Below, piece after piece: positions 49,375 to 61,224 of a DNA stretch of 64,000 nucleotides. The translations under genes were made by a program, and so were the position numbers. Each line of letters begins with the position of its first letter. Position 1 is the first letter of the stretch. The stretch spans positions 14,880,001 to 14,944,000 of the forward strand of contig OX344751.2 in the NCBI GenBank assembly GCA_947034885.2, written 5' to 3'. Source of the DNA: Thuidium tamariscinum. Its lineage: Eukaryota > Streptophyta > Bryopsida > Hypnales > Thuidiaceae. The notes beneath the pieces are model-generated. The model made no database searches. It was not told where the DNA came from and saw only the letters and a program-made list of their open reading frames with translations.

Positions 49375-50300
49375 CCCTTAAAGGACAAAACTGCGTTTTT
49401 TGGCAACATAGCAATTTTGGGCAACTCACTACAAATGGAGTTTTAATTTTTTTTCATTGAAATTTTCACACAACATGTGCCCAAGGAGTAGCTTTAAGGC
49501 CTAACAACTTTCATAACTTTTGACTACATGGTCAAAAAGTTATTGCATGATATGTAGTTTTCATTGGTCAGCAGGCAGCCCAAAAATTTCTTATAAAAAC
49601 ATTTTTCTTAAAATTAAAAATTTGAAATTGGTTTTCTAGATGTATATATATGTAGAAAGCTTTAAATCATCCTATTTTGATTTATAAGATGAAAGTTATG
49701 AGGAGATTTAGTTTGCGGGCAGTTATGGATTTTCTACTCTAAAATAAACTTTGGAAGCCTTTACTTTACTCAATTTTAAATATTTTTGAAAAAAAATTAA
49801 AATTTTGGATGTTGATTGTTTGTCACAACATTACAACCATTGGGATTGGCCTTCTTTTTTGTTCTATAATAAAATTTTAACAATTTAGTACTTTGTATCA
49901 CTCTCTACTTCTTTCTACTCATTAATTTTTTCCTATATGTTGTACAATTCCAAATGATGCGAATTTTTTTGAACATGTAGCCAACTTTCCATGAAGAATG
50001 AATCCAAAGAAGCACCACCATTTTGGGCATTTTTTCATAGAAATGTCACCTTGAGAAGTGTAGCTGCCCGATTTTTTGCAGGGACAAAAAAAGGTTTTTT
50101 GTCAATTCAAATGCTAATATCTTGCAATTTATACGGTGAAAAATTCTGAAATTTTTTCCACATCTTTTCACCCAAGTTTACTATAAGATCTTACAGTTCT
50201 ATGTGTCTAAAAATGTTTTTTTTCAAAAATTTGGTACTTGAAGTAGAAATGGTAGTTTTGGTGTGTTTCTGGTGAAGACATAGTCTTTGACCTTTAGGGG
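49375..50300 (+). mobile_element. TTAA-flanked DNA element, subfamily A copy 4, with empty sites in window
   Basis: TTAA borders lie at 49371-49374 and 50301-50304. Inward termini are CCCTTAAAGGAC and CCCCTAAAGGTC. The equivalent position in X copy 2 (TTAA at 62090-62093) and X copy 3 (63913-63916, inverted) is a single TTAA without insertion. The body is very close to copy 2 at 39080. It lacks a transposase frame. Confidence 0.92.
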
Positions 50301-50804
50301 TTAATTAGATTTTTGGAAGGTTTGAATTTTTTTGGCTTTGTTTTATTATGCCTAACAAGCCAAAAAGGAAAAAACAAAATTGACAACCAATTTCTTTAAG
50401 AATTAGGGGAAATTAAAATTTTAATTAGATTTGAAAAGATTTGATTAGATTTTTAGATTATAAATAAATAAATTTGAATTTGAATTTAGGCTAGAAATTA
50501 TAAAATGAAAAAAAATTAACAAATATCAACAAATTAGTTAGAATCAACAATTGACTTTCCTTTAGAATAGATTTATTTGTTGGAAATTTAAATTACTCAA
50601 GTTGTTAGGGATTCATTAGTGGAATAAATTAACTTGTGGTATTTTTCTAATTACCAAAAAATTAGGAATTAATAAAAATATGCAATTAATTTAAATTTCC
50701 ATAACCATTAGTGTTTTGGAATTAGGATCATTTCCCATTTACCAACAAAAGTGGAAAATTATCATGAACTAGTTTATATGGATGGGCAAGATGAATCCAA
50801 CGGG

Positions 50805-51013
50805 CACTATAAGAAACCTATGTTTTAGGTGACGGATTTTAGGTGACATCCAATGTAGCAATACATGTTTTTATGTCACCAATGATGTCCGCCATAACAT
50901 CTTATGCTAATATCTTGATGTTATGGCGGACATCATTGGTGACATAAAAACATGTATTGCTACATTGGATGTCACCTAAAATCCGTCACCTAAAACATAG
51001 GTTTCTTATAGTG
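50805..51013. mobile_element. CACTA-ended hairpin MITE, nearly perfect palindrome
   Basis: It begins CACTATAAGAAACC and ends GGTTTCTTATAGTG. The arms, about 97 bp each, are almost perfect inverted copies around a ~15-bp loop near 50902-50917. G residues flank both sides, compatible with a 2-3 bp target duplication as in CACTA elements. It interrupts the exon-like unit of X copy 1. The near-perfect pairing implies a young insertion. Confidence 0.88.
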
Positions 51014-51449
51014 GGGGAGATTGCCGGCGATTCATATATATGATGATGTTTGATAACGGGATGATGGAGATTTAAACTGAGGAGGTAAGTTGACCCTATT
51101 TAATCTTTATTCTCATTGTTTTGTTGTTTAGTTTTATTTTGCCAAATGCTTAGAATTATTAATTAATTAGACTTTACGTTAGATTAATTGGAGAAGCTTA
51201 GAATTAATTAGAGTAGAGTAGTTGAAGTATTAGATTAAAATTTAGATTTAGAATATTCACAAAAGAACCTTAAACTACTAACCATTACTAAAAATGAGTG
51301 AAATTAGTGATTTTTAGGATTAAACCATATATTATTAAAGAATTCATTGCTTGAAAGGCACTCTTTGAACACCCAAGAGAAACTGGTAGTTGATTAAACA
51401 TGAAACCTGTGTGCTAGGTACTAGCTCAAGGGTGGAATTAGGACTGCTT

Positions 51450-52700
51450 ACAACCTTCCTTAGGAATAAGGTTAAAACGTCGAGATAAGGCATCTGATAA
51501 TCCTTGTTGTTTTTTGGGTCGATGGATAATGCCAAAGTCAAATTTGGATTAAAACATATTCCAACGAGCTTAAGTTCTTAACAACAATTTAGATCATAAG
51601 TAGACATGAAATATCAAGATTCTTGTGATTATAATATATTGTTACCTGATGAGTAGCACCTTCAAACAAGTGGCTCTAATCTTAGAAGGAATCCATATTT
51701 GCAAGTAGTTTTTTGTCATGGATTTCATAGTTTTTTTTTGCGGCATTGAATTTTTTTGAATGGAAAACAAGAGGATGGATTTTTCCACCTTTGTCTGGTT
51801 GGGATAACACTGCATTTAAAGCAAAGTTTGAGGTGTTTGTCTCTATAAAGAAAGGTTTTGAAAACTCAAGATGAACCAATATTAGAGGCATTGTAAAGGC
51901 TTCTTCAGGTCTTGAAAGGCTTTTTTTGCCTTGCGACTTCAATCAAGGGTCTCTTTACAAGTAAATCACATGAGGGGAGCAGTAATTTGCGAATAGTTTC
52001 TAATAAACATACGATAAAAATCTACAAAACCAAGAAAGCATTGAACATCATGTATAGTCTTGGATGTTGTCCAATTTTCAACGACTTGAATCTTCTCTGA
52101 ATCCATCAATAGTTCAATATTCCATTGCTAGAAATAATATAACTAGGAAACTCGACTTAATATGTATAGAGAATGCATTTATCAAGCTTTGTATACAATC
52201 CAGCATCTCAAATTTTATTTAAGAACAAGCCTCACGTGCTCTTCATGTTGGCTTGCGTCCTTTGAGTGTATCAAAAATATCCAAAAATTCATGAAAAATG
52301 TCGTTCATTAGATGTTGAAAGATGGCTAGCGCATTCGTCAACCCAAAAGGCATAACATTATGCTCGAAATAGTCATATCTCGATCGAAAAGCAGTCTTTC
52401 ATTCATCGCCTTCTTTAACTTGCACTAGATTGTAAGCTCCTCTTAGATCAATCTTGGTATAAATTTTGCTTGGCCAATTGGCCTAGTTGATCTAAAAATC
52501 TACTTATAAGTGGCAACGGGTACCAATTCTTGATTGTCATCTTGTTGAGTCCGCAATAGTCAACACATATGTAAAGACTTGTTTTTTTTCTTCACAAAAA
52601 GAATAGGAGCACCGGTTGGAGACTTCAAATGTCAAATAAAGTTCTTCGCAAGGTTCCTTATAAAGTTTTTGTCACAATTAATTTTTTTAACAAGGTAACC
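51450..52700 (-). pseudogene. Ty3/gypsy chromovirus reverse transcriptase and RNase H remnant
   Basis: From high to low coordinate the minus strand shows RT motifs '[16 protein letters not shown]', 'DYCGLNK', 'NWYPLPL' and a 'MPFGLTNA' box, then the RNase H side with 'FFIETNTSNFALNAVLSQ' and 'YEIHDKKLLA', and the linker 'IIHRPKKQQGLSDALSRR' near 51450-51540. The stretch that should hold the catalytic YLDD is missing, and there are several stops and frameshifts, so it is dead. Protease and gag are absent; a copia fragment begins where they would lie. Confidence 0.88.
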
Positions 52701-52716
52701 TAAGATTGAGGAGGAG

Positions 52717-53190
52717 TGTTGAGATAACAATCCCAATTATTTAGGTTAAGTGAGACTTAGGTTAAAATAAAAATAGTACTTCCAATGTTCATAATGATAC
52801 TATTGAGGCTATGGCCCTTATATATATGTGATCATGTAACCCTCATAATATATTTGAAAGTTATCAGTATGATTGTTTCTCTACTCTATTTTCTTTTTAT
52901 TATTCCATTTTCTATTTGCTTTTAGCTGCGATGGCCACACCAAATGCAAAGCACCCTAGGGAAACTAGCTCTTGAGTACAACCTCTTTTGTTCGATGCTT
53001 TGGAGGCGGATGGTAGCTACATTATGAAGTGGAGGATCAATGTCAAATCATATTTTTACGCGTAGGAATTGGAGGACGCGTTGAATCATGTATCTGAGGT
53101 GGACTTTCCAACATCATTGAGATGGAAAGCATTACTCATCCATCATCATCATCTCAACATCTCTCTTCGACAACAATACATTCAAGTTGA
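52717..53190 (+). pseudogene. Ty1/copia-type LTR with gag start, fragment
   Basis: TGTTGAGATAACAATCCC starts at 52717, just after a purine tract 'gattgaggaggag'. The segment carries TATA-like 'cttatatatatgtg' near 52815 and ends near 52926. An ATG at 52931 opens a gag-like reading with 'DALEADGSYIMKW' and, after a stop, 'SLRQQYIQVD', typical of the copia gag N-terminus. Stops break it, and it is cut off by the LTR-like repeat at 53191. A purine tract before and gag after the same LTR suggests a recombinant tandem arrangement. Confidence 0.65.
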
Positions 53191-55200
53191 TGTGAGCCCC
53201 CGATTTGTCACCGGAGACTTGTGGTGTTTTTTTTTAGATTCCTACACAATACAAGGTACAATTAGGTCCATAGAACCCATAAAAGAGGATAAAACAAGTA
53301 TTGGCATCTTACATGCCAATACACTATTTGGTCAATAGAAGGGGTTTAGGTAAGTTTGTATTCCAAATGGGCTTTGCTTTGGTCAAATAGACGACAATAT
53401 AAGAGTAATGTGGGGGTTTAGGGTAAGAAGCCTAAAAAGGACCTTGTTGGGTTAGGAACTCCCCATAGGAGAGTGTAGGATGAGATTCCCCACTCCCTAT
53501 AGCATCGAAGAGAATACGGGATAGAATACTAACTTTGGATTGTAGGTACCTAGTGTTTCCCTATTTTTCAGCGGACGCAGTGGGGATGTGAGTCCACATT
53601 GACTTGGGAGGATCCTATGGGAGGTCCCCTCCAAAGTTTGGGAATTTCCCAAGTATTATTGGATATTTTTCCGGGCGGTCAACTACAGCAGTCTTTGAGT
53701 GGAAATTCGCAAGAATATCCCAAGGTGTGGTAAAATTCCACTAAAAATCCGGCTAGAAGGTCTCACACCAACGGAGCACTCTTCTAAGTTTCAAGGCATT
53801 TTGATAGGCAACAGACCCCGAATCAGCAAACTCCCTCGACATTTGGCAATTTAATGGACGGTATTGAAAGTTGACCGACATATTGGGAGCATGTGACATC
53901 GGATCGGGACCTAATTTAGGTCTATTCCTACTCCATTATATCTACTTGAGAATTTGGTGAAGGAATGGGGTCCAAAAAGTCAAACTCCAAAAGTTGGGAA
54001 TTTATTCCAACTTTGACCCCAGCTTACACTAGGTTTTGTGGAGATTTGGAACATAGTTTAAGAGGTAAGGGGTTTAATATAGGCTAATTAAGGCCTCCCG
54101 GATCCAATGGCACAATCCATTCACAATTTGGAGTCAAACTCCAAAAGTTAGAGTTTTGGGACAACACATATTGGAAGAAATGGGGTTTAGGGCCCCCTAA
54201 TGAGAATTTGGGGGATTGGGGCCTCAATGGCTGTGGGAAATGTATGGAGAGCTTCTTGAATACATAGGAGCAAGTACAACCTCAAATACAAAGTGGAAGA
54301 AGCTCCAAGTGCTTGGTATAAGTAAATTTGAATTTGAAGTAAAAAGTAGGTGGGAACACATGGGAACTATTCCCATGTGGAAACTTGTAGATTTTGGAAA
54401 GGTAAAAGGAGGTAGATTACAAGTTCTTGTAAGGATTAGGTAAGATTTGAATTCTAAATTCAAATTACATAGATCCTAAGCAGATAATTAGATTTGGAGA
54501 AAGGTCACACGTACGATCCATCTTATTTCTTTAATCTAGTTTTTTTTAGTAGATTAAGGGTGTATATGTATAAGCTCCATTTTGGGTATAAAATGGACAG
54601 CATTCTCCTCTCATTCTCTCTCTCTTTCTCACTCCCTACATTTTGGGGGGAGTACTATTGGGCTCGATTTATGCCGGATTTTCTTTGGTTTGTTATGTTA
54701 AAGAAGCCTTTGATAGTTTTGGGGTTTTTACACCCTTGGCACTTGTATGTTGCACCTTAAGTACTTGAGACCACCCCAAGCTTGTGTCATACTTAATGCA
54801 ATCAATGTTGAAGGAACTTTGTGTACTTGTGAACTATTGAGTGGTGTTGTAGGAGAGAACTCGGAAGAATTGAGGGGTTACTAGGGAGGTGACTTATGAG
54901 TGTATGTAGCTTTTTTGTACCACCTCCTCTTCCCCCTCTTTTCTTGGTCACGGAGTTGTAAGGATTCCATGCATGATAGCAAAGCTTTGATTTCCCTATG
55001 TCTTTAAGAAATCAAAAGTCTTAGTCAAGTGTCAAAGTTACCAATCTCATGACGAAGCTTTGAACCCCCTAAGTCTTAGGAAGATGTCAAAAGCAACTCT
55101 CTTTGAGCTAGTCTCAACGTTTAATTTCCAACATATTGGAAACTAATGCAACGTTTAGTCTCCAACAATTAATGCTAGTTAATTGTTGGAATATGTAGGT
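53191..55200 (+). repeat. TGTGAGC LTR-like repeat, copy R2
   Basis: It starts TGTGAGCCCCCGATTTGTCACC, matching R3 at 55864, and continues collinearly through 'gccaatacactatttggtc' and the middle block with 'aaattccactaaaaatc' and 'ttttgatagg'. A TATA-like 'gggtataaaatgg' is at about 54585, followed by a CT-rich stretch. The 3' boundary is not clear. No retroelement proteins lie inside. Confidence 0.6.
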
Positions 55201-55239
55201 GTTGGTGTCCAAGTTTTGTATAGCTTTGCATGCCCCATT

Positions 55240-55470
55240 AGGAAATAAGGCAAGTCCAACACAAGGTTGATCTAGTCAGCCAAGAGCCCCCAGTCTACCA
55301 AAAGCTCCTAGTCTGCCGAGGAACCCCCAATCCGTTGGAACCCAGTTGGACCGCCCCGCTGAGTATCAGGGGTTGGATCGCTTAGTCAAGGGTCAGGCGC
55401 TTAATCGGAGGCCGATCGGCTTAGTGGGGGGCGGGCTGCTTAGTTGGGAGGTTGGACACTTGATCAAGGT
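55240..55470. repeat. GC-rich degenerate tandem repeat between R2 and R3
   Basis: Units of roughly 25-30 bp contain variants of 'cggcttagt', 'gggtcaggcgctta' and 'cagtctgccgagg'. It occupies the space between R2 and R3, and a comparable GC-rich array follows R4 at about 61165. Confidence 0.5.
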
Positions 55471-55863
55471 CTAGAAACTAAAATAGATAAAAAAAAGGGT
55501 AGTTATGAGGTGTAGTTAGGGGCAAGGGCCAATTTGAAAAGATAGTCTAGAGGAGATAGATTAGGAGAAAAAAGGCCATTTTAGAAGGGTTTAGAAGTAG
55601 AAGTCAATCTATAGGAGAATAGTTTAGGAAAAACAAGACAATTTGGAGATTGAAGTCCAACTCACTCAACAAAGGAAGAGCTACGGGCATAGAGTGGAAT
55701 GGGAGAGACCTGGAAGGTGTTGCACACGAATCCGAGGTAGGCTCCTAACTCTAGCCTTCATGGATTTAATTTGACTATGAAATTAGGGGATATTTAGGGA
55801 CAAAGGACTAGTGATTTAATTACAATTAGTGAATGGCAATTAGCGAATTAAGGATGGGTAAGG

Positions 55864-57610
55864 TGTGAGCTCCCAATTCGTCACTTGGGACTCATGTGGT
55901 TGTTTTTTTCAAAGTTTTGTAATTTATACTACAAATATTGACAAAAAGCCCTAAAAAGAGTGTAGTACCAAAATTGGTATATTACATGTAAATATAGTAT
56001 TTGGTCTCAATTGTACTTTTATCCATAGAACCACCCTAAAACCCACTTGTAAATAGGTTAAAACCAATAAATAGTGGGATTTTACAGGTTTGAGGGTTCT
56101 CACCCAAGAGAGCCTAAAACTCTAGATACATGTGACCTTGCAAGCTTGATTAGGTTTAAGTAGAGTCCGGGCCAACCCCCTAAGGAGATTCCTTAGAGAG
56201 GTTTCAATTTCTCCATTCCTTCGACGAAATAGTAGAAACCCCAATTGTTAGCATGCAGGTGTTACTTCCTCAAGATCATATGTAGGAGAATCTACAACCC
56301 ACGGATTGTGATCTTGGATTGGAACCATGCCAGGGTATCGGAAGCGAAATTGGTTCGCAAAGATTCCTTTACATGTAGAAGATTCCCTAACTATCGGTGA
56401 ATTCATAGAACGAGCGTTGTTGCCATCCATACCTAGACTTTGCAAGGGCCACTATGGACTTGGGTCTCTTGGGGGACTCCATCAGAGGTTCCCTTAAAAG
56501 TCTCGGTTTTTTTTAATCATCCCAAGATCTTTTTCCGAGCAATCAACCGCCCAAATTCAAGATGGAAAATTCATAGTAATTACTGAGGTGGCGATAAAAT
56601 CTCACTAAAAATTAGAGTAGCATCTTTTATGCTAATAACGCGCCCCAACAAGTTTCATGGGATTTTGATAGCGGGTAGTCCCCAAACTGGCAGAGTCTAT
56701 TCCAAATTATCCACGTGGCGGAATTTACGGAGCGTTGATCGACATCCCAGGAGCATACAAAGTCAGAATGAAGTCAACCAAGAGGCTTTTTTGGCTCCCA
56801 AGAACCTTTTGGACAACCTTGGCTAGTTCCCCTTGGCAAAAAAGGTGACCTCCAAAAAGTAGATTTTTAACATTTATGATAATCATGGTTGGCACAAGAT
56901 TAGGGGAGGATTCTTGCGGAATTAATAGGAATTGGGGGATCTCTTAGGCTAAAATTGGCACTCTAAAGCCAATGGCACAATCCATTTCCAATTTGGAATT
57001 GATCTCCAAAAGTTAGAACTTGTGACTAGCATAAAACCTAAAATTTAGATGAAAATCGACACTACAAGAGAAAGGGGTGTTTTAAGTAGTGTCCTAGACA
57101 TCACGTCTTTTAAGTATTGTCTTTTAAGTAAGGTTTTAAGTAAAATTATACTAAAAAGACAGTCTTTTTAGTAAAATCTTACTTAAAACCTTACTTAAAA
57201 GACAATACTTAAAAGATGTGATGTCTAGGATACTACTTAAAACACCCCTTTCTCTTGTAGTGATCTCAAAAGATAAGGATGCAAATCTGGAAAGATGAGG
57301 TTACTTGTAGTAAGTTGAGGGGGTAGGTGGTCCCTTGTATTCTATTTAAGGGGTCCATTTTCCCTTCTCCAACACCCCCAATACTTGTTTTGAGTCCATG
57401 GGTCTAAGTTATCTTGGAGATTTTGATGTTTCAAGCCAAAAACCTCTACGGTGTTTTTGGAGCACTTTTGGCTCCCTTTATTATGCAGCTAGGTCAGGAA
57501 TAGCCATTAGAAGACATTTGAGGATAAGGGAGGGCCGTTTCAGGGCCATTTTCTTGCCTATTTCTTATACTATCTTGAAACAATAAATCAGCCCATAATG
57601 ACTCAAATTT
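55864..57610 (+). repeat. TGTGAGC LTR-like repeat, copy R3
   Basis: It starts TGTGAGCTCCCAATTCGTCACTT and is collinear with R2 and, more loosely, with R1 and R4. The block around 56580-56770 aligns with 53740-53890, 46130-46320 and 59515-59690. It carries a later CACTA-ended hairpin at 57060-57262. With R2 it could form an LTR pair around a ~660-bp internal region, as in a short nonautonomous LTR element. Confidence 0.6.
57060..57262. mobile_element. CACTA-ended hairpin MITE, second type
   Basis: It begins CACTACAAGAGAAAGGGG and ends CCCCTTTCTCTTGTAGTG. Nearly the whole 203 bp is a palindrome with 'ttttaagta' phrases repeated in the arms. The interior differs from the element at 50805, so these are two families with similar ends. 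I could not confirm a target duplication. Confidence 0.82.
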
Positions 57611-58759
57611 TGAATTTTTGAATTTAAAAAATATATATTTCTATTTTTTTCAAAAATTTCAAAGGCTTTAAAGGAACCTAAAATTAAGTTAAAAAATATA
57701 TTTTCAAAAATATTTCAAAAAATAATTCAAAAATTCAAAAAATATTATTTTCTAACCTAGCAATCTTTCGACCACATCAAATTGTTGATGTGGCGCATTT
57801 CCACAGTTCAAAAACTCAAAGGAACTTCTAGTCTTCCATTACCCTCAAGTGTCTTCTAATGATGAATCTTTTGCTATAGAAATGCTTTGTATACAATTTC
57901 TTCTAAAACATAATCCCCATATCAACCCTTAATATATATCCCAAATATCCTTTTTTCTCAATCCCAATACTCAAATTTTCACAATAACTTAAAAATTAGC
58001 ATAGGTTGTTTAACCTAGAAGAATTGACAAAAAAAAATTTGAATGGTTTGAAACTTTGCCACAAAATAGATCAACTTTCAAAAAACTCAAATAGTAAATT
58101 TCACCCCAATTTGAGATACTTTCAAACTTTGAGAGAAATTTCTTCATTGTAACTAACTTAATGGCCTTTCCAAAGATAATCTAAAATTGATATAGTTAGC
58201 TTTGGCGACCTGACGTAATTCTTGTATAGTCACTCAAAATGTATTGAAACTTTGGTTTAATGTAGTAAACTTATCACATGTTTGCATATCAATTTACATT
58301 GTAATCTAAGATGTTTTCCAAATTTGGTGGACATTTATTCACTATTGACTTTTTGCATAGTCACAACTTTAATCCCCTATTAATTGTATTTTATTCATAG
58401 TAAAAGGTTCTATGTCTATTTCAACCAAACTTTTGACAAGGTGGTTGACTAATTAAAAAAACTACCTTGCAAGTTTCATAAGTAGATTACAAATACTCAA
58501 TAAAATTGATACTATCTAATGAATCCTTATTTGTTGCTACAGATTCTAAACACCTTAGGTTTGATGTCCCATATCTCCTACTATAAGAAACTTTGTGTTT
58601 TTGGTGGTGTTTCCAAAAGACATATATTATGTTTTGAGATGTCACTTAGATTGGACACTAAACATTTGTGAGAGTGTGAATTCAATGTGAGGTTGTGGAA
58701 AAGGTATGCAACTAAGTTGAAAAACAAGTAGATGGTGTGAGCAATTCCAACTCCACCCT
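57611..58759. other. AT-rich sequence, nothing certain
   Basis: Near 58580 the phrase 'ctactataagaaactttg' resembles a single CACTA-type terminus, but no partner end was found nearby. The 89-codon minus-strand frame at 58581-58850 runs over the start of R4 and is not recognised. Confidence 0.35.
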
Positions 58760-60760
58760 TGTGAGCCCTCGAGATGGCACTCAGGACTCTGGGTCTATTT
58801 TTCGCGATTAAATAGCGAAAATTAGCTAAAATATACAAGAAAAAGAACATAAAAACAGTGTTGAAGGAGTTTTGGTGTCAGTCTATGCCAAAATGGTGGA
58901 AAACCAACTTAGAAGGTGGAAAATTCCTAATTCTAGGAATTTGAATCATTTTAAGTCTCTAAAGTAAGTTTGTGTGAAAACTTAGTAGTTCCGAGAGAAA
59001 TGAGGAATCGAAAGTTAGTCAGTCCTAGTGTCTATCTATGCAAAATCAACCTTTTAAGGATGCACATGACATACTGACTAAGCCAAAAGAGTCTACTACG
59101 AGCCTAGAAGATTTACCAAGGCTTAAATTCAATTTTGGAACAAATTGAATTGAAAAGTAAAACAATTACAAATGACTTGGAGAAGTGGCATTTCACAAGA
59201 TGAAAGATGGAGGATTGGAGATTGAAGACTACAAAAAGGTGTTCCAAGGGTAGGAGCATGTCAGGAGCGAATAAGAATTAAACAATTGTCCAAGATTCCC
59301 TGGCATCGAGAATTAAATTGTCCAATTGGACAAAGTAATTCCAAATTACTAAATTTAGACTAGTGCAAGGTTACGTGGAACTTACACTAAGAATCTAGGA
59401 GTGCCCTAGATGTTACCCATTTTATTTCAGATTTTTCCAAAATTCCACGTTGACTCCATGGGAAGTCAACCGCACATAGAAATGTTCGTAAATTCCTAGA
59501 AGTTACGTATGATGCGGTAAAATCTCACTAAAAATTAAGATAGGTTTTTGTGTGCTTAATAAGTGTCTAGTCAAGTTTGAAGACATTCTGACATTCCCAA
59601 CTACTAGAACCGTCATCGACATCGAATTTCAATGGAATTTACAATTAGGCAACGGATTGACCGGCGTATGAGGAGCAAGTGATGTCCGATTGTCGCAAAT
59701 AAGGAATCATTCCTTACTCTCACAGACATTCCTAACAACCCTAGCCTGACAGATTCATCAAAATGCACAAATCCTAAAAGTTAGATTTTTGACTTTTAGT
59801 TGGAGTTACCGTAATTCCAATTTGGGCACGCAAACGGCCTAGGAGTGAGGGGTAAGGGGTTACTTAGGCTAATTGGGGTCTTCTAAAGACAATGGCGCAA
59901 ACGGTTTTCCGTTTTGAGTTGTTCCCTAAAAGATAGAGAAGGTCAGCTCTTAGTTTGACTTTTTAATCGTTAATTGCGATTAATTAGAAGTAATTTTGGA
60001 AATATCTCTTGGAAAATCAAAGATTGGATTTGGTCAAGATCTCTTTCTTGCGTAAAAAGCCATCTTTGGGCTAAAGAAAGACAATTTTCAAAATGACTTT
60101 TGGTTAATTTGCAAAATATCTACGTAAATTAGGGTTAATTCCAAAATATCCTGGGTTAAGATCTTGGATTAAGATCTTGGATTTGATTTGGCCAAAATTT
60201 CATTAGCCAAATGGGGATGTTTTTAGAAATTTTCACCATTAAACAAGTATTATTTTGGAATTACATTAGGGTAGTTTAGGGTAGGAAGTAACAAAGTGTT
60301 TTCACTGGCAATTACCGAGAGGGGCCCGGCCACGAGTATATAAGGGCCCCCCTCGAGGTTGTCAGTACCCTTATTTCTCGCACCGACACTTTGTTCTCTT
60401 CCGTTCTACCGACGTGGTCGGAACACTACTTGGACCAAAATTCTTGGCTAAGTCTTGTTACGTGTTTATTTGAAACTTTGGAGGCTTAGGGCCCCTTTGA
60501 AAGTTCACATTTCCTCACGGTCATCTAGACCCACTTCAAGCTGTCTTCTAAGCCTCTTTTCTCTGAAACTTGAAGAATTTGGTACCAAAGTTCGGTTTAA
60601 GCACTATCATGTGTACCTCCTTTGGTCTCCAGATTTTAAAGTAATAAGTTTTGGACATTCTAAATATTTTCCAGTGGAAGTTCGGTTAAGCACTGTCATG
60701 TGTACCTCCTTCTCCGCCTAAATACTTGGAATACTTAAATAATTTCCGCGTTAGTTAAAA
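58760..60760 (+). repeat. TGTGAGC LTR-like repeat, copy R4
   Basis: It starts TGTGAGCCCTCGAGATGG and is collinear with R1 over about 2 kb, including 'gtatataagggcc' (TATA-like, near 60337) about 1.58 kb from the start, followed by CT-rich sequence and 'tgtgtacctcctt' phrases. This is the best-preserved copy for defining the start. The 3' end could not be fixed. Confidence 0.68.
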
Positions 60761-61164
60761 GTAGAACTATTGGAGAAACCGCAATTGTTTGCATTTCAAA
60801 ATACCAAAGCTTTACCCTTCCACCAAGGAATTAGACTACCAAATAAACAACCCTTGGATTACAAGTACACTTGAAAGGGAAGAATTTAGGGAGCTTGGAT
60901 CTTCCAAATACTCCCATTCCAAGTATACTCTACTCAAGTTGATTTATACAATCCAGTAGTTTTCCTTATTAAAACAACAAACCCAAACAAACCGAGACAT
61001 TATTTAGAGTCATAGTCACTCATTAGAACTCCCGATTAGCTCAACCCTTCAATTAGTTTAGTCTTAGTAACCCAAAAATTTCAATTAGTTTAGTCTTAGT
61101 AAATTTCAAATTCAGTTTTAGTACCCCGAACACCTAGCTAGGCCATCGGCCCAGCCTGCAACGG
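60761..61164. other. Sequence downstream of R4, nothing recognised
   Basis: It includes a short duplication of 'caattagtttagtctta' near 61050-61100. No gene is supported. Confidence 0.35.
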
Positions 61165-61224
61165 CTAGGCAGCATCACTCAAGGGAGGCAGCGGTAAGCC
61201 CCGGGGGACCAATCGGGAGCCGCC

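Larger units (their letters stand above)
49226..51450 (+). mobile_element. Repeat family X, copy 1 (with two later insertions)
   Basis: The sequence outside 49375-50300 and 50805-51013 is collinear with 62076-63040 and, inverted, with 63045-64000. It includes 'attgacaaccaatttcttt', the exon-like unit near 50780-51087, and the end 'tagctcaagggtggaattag'. In this copy the exon-like unit lacks one codon, is frameshifted and carries a hairpin insertion. The right boundary with the chromovirus linker is uncertain by about 20 bp. Confidence 0.7.

Noticed and set aside
50805-51013. Long palindrome as a possible microRNA precursor or cruciform regulator
   Set aside because: CACTA ends, G flanks and interruption of a repeat show a MITE insertion; a small RNA role is possible but unsupported.
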